This document shows, piece after piece, positions 1 through 5,517 of a stretch of 8,017 bases of DNA. The notes beneath the pieces are model-generated. The model made no database searches. It was not told the DNA's origin and worked only from the letters and a program-made list of their open reading frames with translations. Origin of the DNA: Cyanobacteria bacterium UBA3803 (GTDB taxonomy: Bacteria; Cyanobacteriota; Vampirovibrionia; Gastranaerophilales; Gastranaerophilaceae); the NCBI GenBank assembly GCA_002369055.1, contig DFEL01000119.1, forward strand, positions 1 through 8,017. Reading direction: 5' to 3'. A program made the translations under genes and the position numbers. Position 1 is the first letter of the stretch; the number at the start of each line of letters is the position of its first letter.

Positions 1-361
1 CTTTTTGAATAGCAACAATAACTTCTGCTGCTTTTGCACAACCTACACCAACTTGACCTTTTTGGTTTCCGACAATAACAACAGCACGGAAGCTTAATTT
101 TTTACCACCCTTAACAACTTTTGTTACACGTCTTATTTGAACAACACGTTCTTGCCATTCAGAAACAGGCTTTTCTTCTGTTGTTTCGATTTTTTTACGT
201 CTTGTACGTTGTTTTCTTTCACCTTTTTCTCTTGCAACATCTTCAAATTCTTCATGAGCTTCTTCTGCAACTTCTTCCGCTGTTTCTTCAGCAGTTGTTT
301 CTTCAACAGTATCTGCTTCAACAGTTTCTGCTTGTTCTAATTTTTCTTCTTCGTTTGACAT
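1..361 (-). CDS. rpsE: 30S ribosomal protein S5, N-terminal part (runs off left edge)
   Basis: S5 is a small-subunit ribosomal protein that helps shape the mRNA entry channel and supports decoding fidelity. The window holds the first 120 codons; the 3' part lies off the left edge. Residues about 68-120 match the conserved start of S5, with RRVTKVVKGGKKLSF, a GQVGVG glycine turn and AIQK at the edge. Residues 1-67 are an extension not found in typical S5: first very acidic (many Glu, Ala and Thr), then a short basic patch (RKQRTRRKK at about 49-57). I chose the ATG at 359-361 because AAGGA lies eight bases upstream; an in-frame ATG nine bases earlier overlaps that Shine-Dalgarno. The gene has its own upstream intergenic region, with no rplR in front. 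The family call is firm; the role of the extension is unknown. Confidence 0.93.
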   Translation of the reverse strand, partial: MSNEEEKLEQAETVEADTVEETTAEETAEEVAEEAHEEFEDVAREKGERKQRTRRKKIETTEEKPVSEWQERVVQIRRVTKVVKGGKKLSFRAVVIVGNQKGQVGVGCAKAAEVIVAIQK

Positions 362-369
362 TTTTACCA

Positions 370-374
370 TCCTT
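370..374 (-). promoter_or_regulatory. Ribosome-binding site deciding the rpsE start
   Basis: Read on the minus strand this is AAGGA, eight bases before the ATG at 361. It overlaps the alternative in-frame ATG at 368-370, so the downstream ATG is the better start. Confidence 0.6.
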
Positions 375-438
375 ATAGTGTAATAACTGTTTTCTATTTC
401 ATGAATACGCCAAAATAAAGCAATTAAGCCTATTGGAA

Positions 439-467
439 TTCATATTCAACGTGAGTTTTTCTGACAA
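439..467 (-). promoter_or_regulatory. Candidate sigma70-type promoter for rpsE
   Basis: On the minus strand, TTGTCA (462-467, five of six bases to the -35 consensus) is separated by 17 bases from TATGAA (439-444, a weaker -10). Transcription would begin near 432, leaving a leader of about 70 bases. This is a visual match only, in very AT-rich DNA. Confidence 0.4.
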
Positions 468-526
468 GGCTTATAATAATACAAATACATTGATAATGCA
501 AGCGATGTATTAAGAATATTTTTAAA

Positions 527-556
527 TTGTAAATAAAATTTAATTTTTTATAAAAT
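527..556 (+). promoter_or_regulatory. Candidate promoter for the Cys-cluster small protein
   Basis: TTGTAA (527-532) and TAAAAT (551-556) are 18 bases apart and would give a leader of about 50 bases before the ATG at 613. The surrounding DNA is so AT-rich that several other pairings are possible, so this is only the best of several weak candidates. Confidence 0.25.
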
Positions 557-612
557 AATAGCAATTTTTTTCTTGAGAGCATTTAAAATATATGTAAAAA
601 GGAAGGAAAAAC

Positions 613-1011
613 ATGCAAGGTGTATCATTAAACCCTGTTGTAACTCAACAAACACAACCAAAAGCACATAGTTGCGAATGTCATGATTGCTGCTGTTGTC
701 AAAGTCAATTTACAAAACCACAAATGTCTGATTCATTTCAAAAAAGTTATGTTGGCATAATACCGCCAAAAGATTATAAACCTGACCCATTTGCAGGATT
801 AGGGCCTGAATTATCACCTCAAGAAAAACTCAAAAAGAAATGGGAAGATTTAAGAAAGCCAATGTACGCAAACGTACCAAAAGCTGAACCTAAAGAAGAA
901 ACAGAAAAAAAATCTTTCGGACAGAAAGTTTTAGATAGAGTTAAAGATTTTGGTCAAAAAGTCAAAAACTTTGTAACAAATTTATTTCATAAACCAAAAA
1001 CAGAAGGTTAA
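613..1011 (+). CDS. Unrecognised 132-aa protein with Cys/His cluster and amphipathic 11-mer repeats
   Basis: I do not recognise this family. The start is well supported by GGAAGG six bases upstream of the ATG. Three regions are visible. Residues 19-29 (HSCECHDCCCC) pack six Cys and two His into eleven positions, which suggests metal binding, a redox role or acylation. Residues about 48-95 are rich in Pro and Lys and look disordered. Residues 102-123 are two consecutive 11-residue units, each beginning FGQKV, which should form an amphipathic helix with Phe and Val on one face and Lys on the other; such helices often bind membranes or other proteins. There is no signal peptide and no transmembrane segment. 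The gene stands alone between divergent rpsE and convergent rpsP, with its own terminator overlapping the stop codon. It is a convincing gene, but its function is unknown. Confidence 0.8.
   Translation: MQGVSLNPVVTQQTQPKAHSCECHDCCCCQSQFTKPQMSDSFQKSYVGIIPPKDYKPDPFAGLGPELSPQEKLKKKWEDLRKPMYANVPKAEPKEETEKKSFGQKVLDRVKDFGQKVKNFVTNLFHKPKTEG
916..981 (+). repeat. Tandem 11-codon repeat within the small protein
   Basis: Codons 102-112 and 113-123 encode FGQKVLDRVKD and FGQKVKNFVTN. The two copies share the first five residues and the Val at position 9. The DNA copies have diverged at synonymous positions, so this is an old protein repeat and not a recent DNA duplication. Confidence 0.6.
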
Positions 1012-1027
1012 AAACCTTCTGTTTTTT
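996..1027 (+). terminator. Rho-independent terminator of the small-protein gene
   Basis: CAGAAGGTT (1001-1009) pairs with AACCTTCTG (1013-1021) around a three-base AAA loop and is followed by a run of six T. Flanking A and T bases extend the stem. The stop codon TAA (1009-1011) lies in the hairpin. Confidence 0.85.
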
Positions 1028-1040
1028 ATATATCGAAACA

Positions 1041-1072
1041 AAAAGTCCTTGTACAAATATACAAGGACTTTT
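1041..1072 (-). terminator. Rho-independent terminator of rpsP, possibly bidirectional
   Basis: A perfect 13-bp stem (AAAAGTCCTTGTA at 1041-1053 with its complement at 1060-1072) encloses a six-base loop. On the minus strand it ends in five T directly after the stem, so it mainly serves rpsP. On the plus strand it could back up the terminator at 996-1027. Ending rpsP here means that rimM, trmD and rplS do not follow it in this transcript. Confidence 0.85.
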
Positions 1073-1091
1073 AACGCAAATAATACTTTTA

Positions 1092-1496
1092 TTATGCTTC
1101 AGTTGTTGCTTCTTCAGCAGGTGCTTCAGCTTCAGCCTTTGCAGCTTCCGCTGCGGCAGCTGCTTCTGCTTCTGCTTGTTTTCTTGCTTCTTCTTCAGCA
1201 GCCTTCTTAGCCATAGCTTTCTTTGAAAGTTTTACTGTTTCTGATTTTTTATAATTTAATGAACCATCATCATTACAATTCTTAATTAAATAAGCTACAG
1301 TTTCTGTTGGTTGAGCACCTTTAGAAACCCAGTCTAAAGCCGATTTTTTATCTAAAACCATTAATTTTGTTTTTGGATTATAGTGTCCTAACTCTTGAAT
1401 TGGTGCACCTTCACGTTTTGTTGTAGAATTAATGACAATAATTCTGTATGTAGGATTTTTCTTAGCACCTAATCTTTTTAATCTGATTTTTAACAT
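1092..1496 (-). CDS. rpsP: 30S ribosomal protein S16 with Ala/Glu-rich C-terminal tail
   Basis: S16 is a small primary assembly protein of the 30S subunit that binds the 5' domain of 16S rRNA. Residues 1-82 carry the family hallmarks: the start LKIRLKRLGAKKNPTYRI, a GHYNP turn near residue 37, and a region near 53-70 with the typical ALDWVSKGAQPTETV pattern. Most S16 proteins stop at about 80-90 residues; this one has 134. The extra part, from about residue 90, is a Lys/Ala then Ala/Glu-rich low-complexity tail ending EEATTEA. The ATG at 1496 has AAGGA seven bases upstream. The gene is monocistronic: a strong terminator follows, and a divergent region shared with the histidine kinase lies upstream. 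The common rpsP neighbours (rimM, trmD, rplS, a KH-domain protein) are absent here. Confidence 0.96.
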   Translation of the reverse strand: MLKIRLKRLGAKKNPTYRIIVINSTTKREGAPIQELGHYNPKTKLMVLDKKSALDWVSKGAQPTETVAYLIKNCNDDGSLNYKKSETVKLSKKAMAKKAAEEEARKQAEAEAAAAAEAAKAEAEAPAEEATTEA

Positions 1497-1500
1497 TTTT

Positions 1501-1585
1501 AATTCCTTCTTAATTTTTACTACTCGTAAACACCTAGCCGCATGATGTCTACTGAAAATAAGTTTAAGAGGAGTTACTTATTCTC
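1501..1585 (-). promoter_or_regulatory. rpsP leader: hairpin whose loop complements the rpsP Shine-Dalgarno
   Basis: In the minus-strand RNA, GAGAAUAAGU (1585-1576) pairs with ACUUAUUUUC (1563-1554), a 10-bp stem with one G-U pair and a 12-base loop. The loop holds UCCUCUUAA (1572-1564), which complements UUAAGA and GGA of the rpsP ribosome-binding region (1513-1504) with one bulged A. A loop-to-SD pseudoknot could therefore hide the ribosome-binding site, an arrangement used by several ribosomal-protein autoregulatory leaders. The pairing is visible in the sequence; regulation is inferred. It requires transcription to start upstream of 1585. Confidence 0.4.
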
Positions 1586-1592
1586 GTATAAT
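1564..1592 (+). promoter_or_regulatory. Candidate promoter for the histidine-kinase operon
   Basis: TATAAT (1587-1592) is a perfect -10 hexamer, preceded after 17 bases by TTAAGA (1564-1569, four of six to -35). Transcription would start near 1599, giving a leader of about 90 bases. It lies opposite the rpsP leader, so the two divergent units would overlap. A second -10-like site, GATAAT (1676-1681), lies just ahead of the ATG. Confidence 0.35.
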
Positions 1593-1623
1593 TATTAAAA
1601 CACAAAAAAAATTGCAAGCAAGT

Positions 1624-1651
1624 TTTTTATCCTAAGGTTACAGTCTGTTAA
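1624..1651 (-). promoter_or_regulatory. Candidate promoter for rpsP
   Basis: On the minus strand, TTAACA (1646-1651, five of six to -35) is followed after 16 bases by TAAAAA (1624-1629, four of six to -10). Transcription would start near 1617 and include the whole leader hairpin. A competing candidate is TTGCAA (1612-1617) with TAATTA (1589-1594), which would start near 1582 and cut into the hairpin. I cannot decide between them from sequence alone. Confidence 0.3.
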
Positions 1652-1656
1652 CGACT
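1642..1656. promoter_or_regulatory. Dyad-symmetric, operator-like site between rpsP and the kinase gene
   Basis: AGTC and GACT flank a GTTAAC palindrome, giving a near-symmetric 15-bp site that overlaps the proposed rpsP -35 and lies in the kinase leader. Its position would suit a regulator of either divergent gene. A single copy of an imperfect palindrome is weak evidence. Confidence 0.2.
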
Positions 1657-1689
1657 TGCCCATGCAATTATTATTGATAATATATAAGT

Positions 1690-3702
1690 ATGGCTAAAAT
1701 TTTAATGGTATCTGATAATAATGATAAAATTAAACATTATGACGAAATGCTTACGGGTTTTTCGCATGATTTTCAATTTGCGTCCGATAATCAGATGTTT
1801 TCCGATATTGTGGATATCAATATGCCGCAAATTATTATTTTAGACTCAGATTCAAAATCAATTGATTTATCTCAGCTTTACAGAAAAATTAATTCGGTAA
1901 AAGAAAATATTATTAACATTACAATACTTAAAGAGGATTCTATTCCTCCGGAATTATTAAATATTTCAGATGCTTTTTTAATGGAGCCTGTTTCTGATAA
2001 TGTTTTAATTTCAACGATAAATGTAAATTTAAGAAGAAAAGATGCTCTAATAAGATTGGCAACTTCAAATCAAAATTTATCAAAAAGTTTATATCAACTT
2101 GATGTTTTATATAATACAGGTTCCCAATTTGCAGCAACATTAGATAAAGAAAAATTGATTAATATAATGTTAGAAGGCTTAGATAAAGCACTTGGTTTTT
2201 CGGTTGCGTGTGTCCTGACCTTTAAATCTGATAACGAACCGTTATTAATAATAAATTCTATCAATCAAATATCGGACAGGCTTCTTGAAGCGTTGAAATT
2301 AAGAGCAGTTTTAAATTATAAATCTTTATTTGAAAATAAAGAAATGCCATTTGAACTGGACATTAACGATTTAAAAACAATAAAATATGCAAAAAATCCT
2401 ATTGATGATTACGATTTTTCAGTTCTAAGATATGATAATATGCTTGCACAAATAAATCTGAGTGATAACTTTTTCGGATTTGTTGAAATATACCGTGAAA
2501 ATGAATTTACAAACGAGGATACTCAATGCTTCCATACAATAGCACAACAAGTATCAATGCCATTGAAAAATGCTGCATATATCCAAGAAATTCAAGCAAA
2601 AAATAAAGAACTTTACAGGTTAGAACATTTAAAATCAGAATTTGTTTCAATTGTTTCTCATGAATTAAGAACTCCAATCACTCCACTAAAGACTTCCTTA
2701 GAAATCATGCTTAGCGGCAGAGCCGGAATTCTTACACCTAACATGCAAAAATTTTTGACAATAGGTAAAAATAATGTAGAAACATTCCAAAAAATTATAA
2801 ATGACCTTCTTGACATGTCTAAAATTGAAGCAGGCAAAATGGATTACAAGTTTACATCTATCAATATGGAAAAAGCTATTGAATTTGTAAAAACATTACA
2901 AAATAATGTTGCTGACGAAAAAGGATTAAAATTAACAACAAAATTTGATGAAAATTTTGCAACTGTATTTGCTGATGAACAAAGAATACACCAAGTTTTA
3001 AATAATTTATTGTCAAATGCAATAAAATTTACAAAAGAAGGTGGAAATATTGAAATAAGCACAAAAATTGTAGATGCACAAGATATTGTATGCCCTGAAT
3101 GCTTTGAAAATGAAATTAAAAAACTAAACGGAAAATACGTACAAGTCTGCGTAAAAGACGAAGGTATCGGTATTGAACAAGAAAATCTTGCTAAAATATT
3201 TGACCAATTTAAACAAATAGAAAGCTCACTTTCCAGGGAAGTCGGTGGCACAGGTTTAGGCTTACCCATTGTAAGAAAAATTCTTGACGCACACAACGGA
3301 GCAATTTGGGCAGAAAGCAAACTTGGAGTAGGTTCAAACTTTTATTTTGTATTGCCTGTACTTTGCGAAAAATCTAATTTCTGGATTATGCATAAACAAC
3401 TAATTCAACAAGCAAAAGTTAATAAAACAAAATTTGTAACACTTACCATTTCAGCAAAAGGTAACTGCATAGAAAAACTAATGAAAGAAGACAATCTGTT
3501 TAACGGAACATATCTTAACAATTCATTACTTGATAAAAACGAAAATTTAACCTCTTTAACAATGGTCATTCCAGACGCTGACAGACATTGCGTAGACTTT
3601 TTAAAGCGTAAAATAGATGCAGTAATTCTTAATGATAAAGCCAGATATGGTAAATGTGATATAATGTATTCATATACTACTTATCCAAAGGAGAAAGATT
3701 AA
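1690..3702 (+). CDS. Soluble hybrid-type histidine kinase: pseudo-receiver, GAF, HisKA, HATPase, GGDEF-like tail
   Basis: Predicted cytoplasmic sensor kinase that autophosphorylates on His and passes the phosphate to a response regulator, very likely the one encoded next. No transmembrane segment is seen. Domains in order: a receiver-like domain (1-105) with D9 and the phosphoacceptor-position D52, but E99-P100 where active receivers have Lys-Pro; a signalling helix (about 105-135); a GAF-like sensor (about 135-305); HisKA with phosphoacceptor H324 in SHELRTP; and HATPase_c with N443 in the N box, D490/G492/G494 in DEGIGI and GGTGLGLP at 519-526. An insert with C468-x-x-C471 sits within the ATPase fold. 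Residues about 560-670 resemble the second half of a GGDEF fold (VIPDAD near 626, TTYPKE near 664) without the GGDEF motif. There is no Shine-Dalgarno before the ATG. Its stop overlaps the next start by one base. The GAF ligand is unknown. Confidence 0.92.
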   Translation: MAKILMVSDNNDKIKHYDEMLTGFSHDFQFASDNQMFSDIVDINMPQIIILDSDSKSIDLSQLYRKINSVKENIINITILKEDSIPPELLNISDAFLMEPVSDNVLISTINVNLRRKDALIRLATSNQNLSKSLYQLDVLYNTGSQFAATLDKEKLINIMLEGLDKALGFSVACVLTFKSDNEPLLIINSINQISDRLLEALKLRAVLNYKSLFENKEMPFELDINDLKTIKYAKNPIDDYDFSVLRYDNMLAQINLSDNFFGFVEIYRENEFTNEDTQCFHTIAQQVSMPLKNAAYIQEIQAKNKELYRLEHLKSEFVSIVSHELRTPITPLKTSLEIMLSGRAGILTPNMQKFLTIGKNNVETFQKIINDLLDMSKIEAGKMDYKFTSINMEKAIEFVKTLQNNVADEKGLKLTTKFDENFATVFADEQRIHQVLNNLLSNAIKFTKEGGNIEISTKIVDAQDIVCPECFENEIKKLNGKYVQVCVKDEGIGIEQENLAKIFDQFKQIESSLSREVGGTGLGLPIVRKILDAHNGAIWAESKLGVGSNFYFVLPVLCEKSNFWIMHKQLIQQAKVNKTKFVTLTISAKGNCIEKLMKEDNLFNGTYLNNSLLDKNENLTSLTMVIPDADRHCVDFLKRKIDAVILNDKARYGKCDIMYSYTTYPKEKD

Positions 3703-4079
3703 TGAAAAAAATATTACTTGTCGATGATGAACAAGATATTGTTGAAACATTAAAATTCGTTCTTGAAAGCGAAGGTTACACTTGTTATTGTGCTTACAAC
3801 GGAGAAGACGGATTAAAATTGGCAAAAGAAATTATACCGGATTTAATGGTTCTTGATATTATGATGCCTAAAATTAATGGCTTCAAAATAAGTCGACTCT
3901 TAAAATATGACGCAAAATATAAAAATATACCTATTATAATGCTTACTGCACGTTCTCAAGAATCAGACAAACAAATAGGTGAAGAAACAGGTGCTGATGT
4001 ATATATCACAAAACCTTTTGATTTAGATGAAGTTCTTGCAACAGTTTCACGTTTACTTAAAGAAAAAGAAGAAAATTAA
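3702..4079 (+). CDS. Single-domain response regulator (CheY-like receiver)
   Basis: A stand-alone receiver domain that takes phosphate from a kinase and changes shape to control a partner protein; it has no DNA-binding or enzymatic output domain. All key residues are present: acidic pair D8/D9, phosphoacceptor D52 in LDIMMP, T82 in MLTAR, Y101 and K104-P105. The 125-residue length is a full receiver with a short Lys/Glu tail. The ATG overlaps the kinase stop codon by one base (TAATG) and has AAAGGAG about eight bases upstream, so the two genes are translationally linked and surely act together. The next gene starts eight bases after its stop. Its target must be a protein, and the adjacent ATPase-like product is the obvious candidate. 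That link is inferred from gene order. Confidence 0.95.
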   Translation: MKKILLVDDEQDIVETLKFVLESEGYTCYCAYNGEDGLKLAKEIIPDLMVLDIMMPKINGFKISRLLKYDAKYKNIPIIMLTARSQESDKQIGEETGADVYITKPFDLDEVLATVSRLLKEKEEN

Positions 4080-4087
4080 TAATTATT

Positions 4088-5467
4088 ATGATGGAAGCAG
4101 TAACAAATAAAACCTTAGAAAAATTAAAATATGACCTTGTAAGAGAAGGACTTGTTGAATATGATGTAATGGAAAAAGCACAAGAACTTGCCAATGCTCA
4201 AAACATTAATATCGGACAAGCACTTATAAATTCTAATGTTTTGTCTGAGGAAACTCTTTTAAAATTTCTGGAAAATAAATTACATATTCCTTACGTAAAT
4301 TTAGATGACTACACGCTTGATAAAAATTGCTTACAATATATAAACGTTATAGATGCAAGAAAATATAAAATTATACCGCTGTTTAAAATTGAAGAAGTTT
4401 TAACGGTAGCAATGGCAGACCCGCTAGATTTGTTTGCTATTGATAAAATAATGGAAAAAGCAGAGTGTTCAATTGACCCTGTTATTTCATCAGAAACCAG
4501 TATTATAAAAAAAATTGATGAGTACTACAAAACAACAAACACCGTTGGTGAAATATACACTGAAACATTAGATACAGGCTACGATTGGCACGAAGAATTG
4601 CATAATGACGATTTGTCTGACGAACATATACAAAAAATTATAAGAGCAATTCTTAAACAAGCCATTTTAGAAAACAAACACGAAGTTTATTTCGCTCATA
4701 CGGAAGATGGACTTGAAATTACATTTAAACATAAAGGCTCCGTTTTTGAAAAAGGATTTATACCTTCGGTTTTAACGTCATCATTTGTTTCTAAATTAAA
4801 AATATTATCAAACTTAGATCCATCCGTTAGCGAAATTCCACAGCTTGGTAAGCTATCATTCAAAGTTGATGATATGATTTTAGTTGCAAGTATATCGTCT
4901 TTTCCAACAGTTATGGGTGAAAGAATTGCTTTAAAAATTTATAAACCTCCTGTTGAGCTGCATAAAATTATTAAAGATGACTCAAAACTTCAATTTATAA
5001 AAAACTCTCTTGACAAATCAGGTATAGTACTTATATGTGGTGCACCTTTGTCGGGAAAAACTCATGTTATATATTCTTTGCTTAATGAAATCTCGAAAGA
5101 AAAAAAGAATATTATGACTATCGAATCAATAACTAAATATGATTTGCCTAAAATTAATCAATGCGAATTAAACGAAAGTATTGGATTTAATCTGGATAAA
5201 GCACTGAGATTTATTGAATTTCAATCACCTCAAATACTATACATTGAAGGAATGATGTCAAAATATGACTACATATCAAGTTTGGTATTTAGCAATAAAA
5301 CGATTATTACTGAATTTTTAGCTGAAAATATGACTGATTTACGTGAAAAAATGTCATATCCTGAGGTAGAAACATTTAAATCACTTGTAAATTGTCTGAT
5401 ATTCATTCACTCAAAAGACAGTATCGAAGTTTTTGATAAAACAACAATACAAAAATACTTAGCCTAA
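4088..5467 (+). CDS. Degenerate PilB/GspE-like protein with MshEN-type N-terminal domain
   Basis: Relative of the ATPases that drive type IV pilus assembly and type II secretion, but probably not an active motor. Residues about 10-150 form a GspE/MshEN N-terminal domain (IPYVNLDDY near 75, then IIPLF and VAMADPLDLFAID). Residues about 178-297 match the second N-terminal domain, ending FPTVMGERIALKIY. The ATPase core has a good Walker A loop, GAPLSGKT (318-325, K324). Other motifs are altered: the Asp box is IESITK (345-350) instead of IEDPVE, the Walker B region reads YIEGM (385-389) instead of a GEIRD pattern, the His box is missing, and the conserved arginines of the VRYRIDG, ERRxPQDG and RVS stretches are replaced. 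The protein ends about 72 residues after Walker B, without the usual C-terminal domain or its zinc cysteines; PilB is normally about 550 residues and this has 459. No Shine-Dalgarno is visible; coupling to the upstream gene is likely. ATG 4091 is an alternative start. Confidence 0.85.
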   Translation: MMEAVTNKTLEKLKYDLVREGLVEYDVMEKAQELANAQNINIGQALINSNVLSEETLLKFLENKLHIPYVNLDDYTLDKNCLQYINVIDARKYKIIPLFKIEEVLTVAMADPLDLFAIDKIMEKAECSIDPVISSETSIIKKIDEYYKTTNTVGEIYTETLDTGYDWHEELHNDDLSDEHIQKIIRAILKQAILENKHEVYFAHTEDGLEITFKHKGSVFEKGFIPSVLTSSFVSKLKILSNLDPSVSEIPQLGKLSFKVDDMILVASISSFPTVMGERIALKIYKPPVELHKIIKDDSKLQFIKNSLDKSGIVLICGAPLSGKTHVIYSLLNEISKEKKNIMTIESITKYDLPKINQCELNESIGFNLDKALRFIEFQSPQILYIEGMMSKYDYISSLVFSNKTIITEFLAENMTDLREKMSYPEVETFKSLVNCLIFIHSKDSIEVFDKTTIQKYLA

Positions 5468-5493
5468 AAAAAGCCCTTATAAGAGGGCTTTTT
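5468..5493. terminator. Bidirectional terminator between the signalling operon and trxB
   Basis: AAAAAGCCCT (5468-5477) pairs with AGGGCTTTTT (5484-5493) around a six-base loop. Each strand carries T residues at its 3' side, so it can end both the plus-strand operon, whose stop is immediately before it, and the minus-strand trxB transcript. Confidence 0.88.
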
Positions 5494-5517
5494 AGTATAA
5501 TAGTTTTGAATAAAGTT

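Noticed and set aside
121..378. Open frames on the plus strand opposite rpsE, and a further minus-strand frame
   Set aside because: They are shadows of the low-complexity GAA/GCA-rich rpsE extension. Their translations are Leu/Phe-rich with no domain, and the rpsE frame has clear S5 homology.
433..449. Imperfect palindrome TTGGAATTCATATTCAA overlapping the rpsE -10
   Set aside because: Only about four symmetric pairs hold and the centre does not match, so it is too weak to call an operator.
484..511. Inverted repeat AATACAT / ATGTATT with a 14-base spacer
   Set aside because: Seven-base arms in very AT-rich intergenic DNA are expected by chance, there is no T-run for termination, and no second copy is seen.
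1604..1628. Terminator-like A-run, TTGC-AA-GCAA, T-run upstream of rpsP
   Set aside because: The hairpin loop would be only two bases unless base pairs are opened, and the stem needs a bulge. Position between divergent promoters also does not suit a terminator.
1940..2140. 66-codon antisense frame within the kinase gene
   Set aside because: It is a short frame opposite the receiver/GAF linker, with no supporting signal; it is explained by AT-rich codon composition.
2844..3320. 158-codon frame antisense to the kinase gene
   Set aside because: It lies opposite the HisKA/HATPase region, whose motifs are in the plus frame. The antisense product has no recognisable domain and no ribosome-binding site.
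4088..5467. Possibility that the third gene is a frameshifted or truncated pseudogene of pilB
   Set aside because: The frame is intact for 459 codons, is closed by a stop directly before a strong terminator, and keeps a good P-loop and N-terminal domain. Degeneracy is spread over motifs, which fits divergence under constraint better than recent decay.
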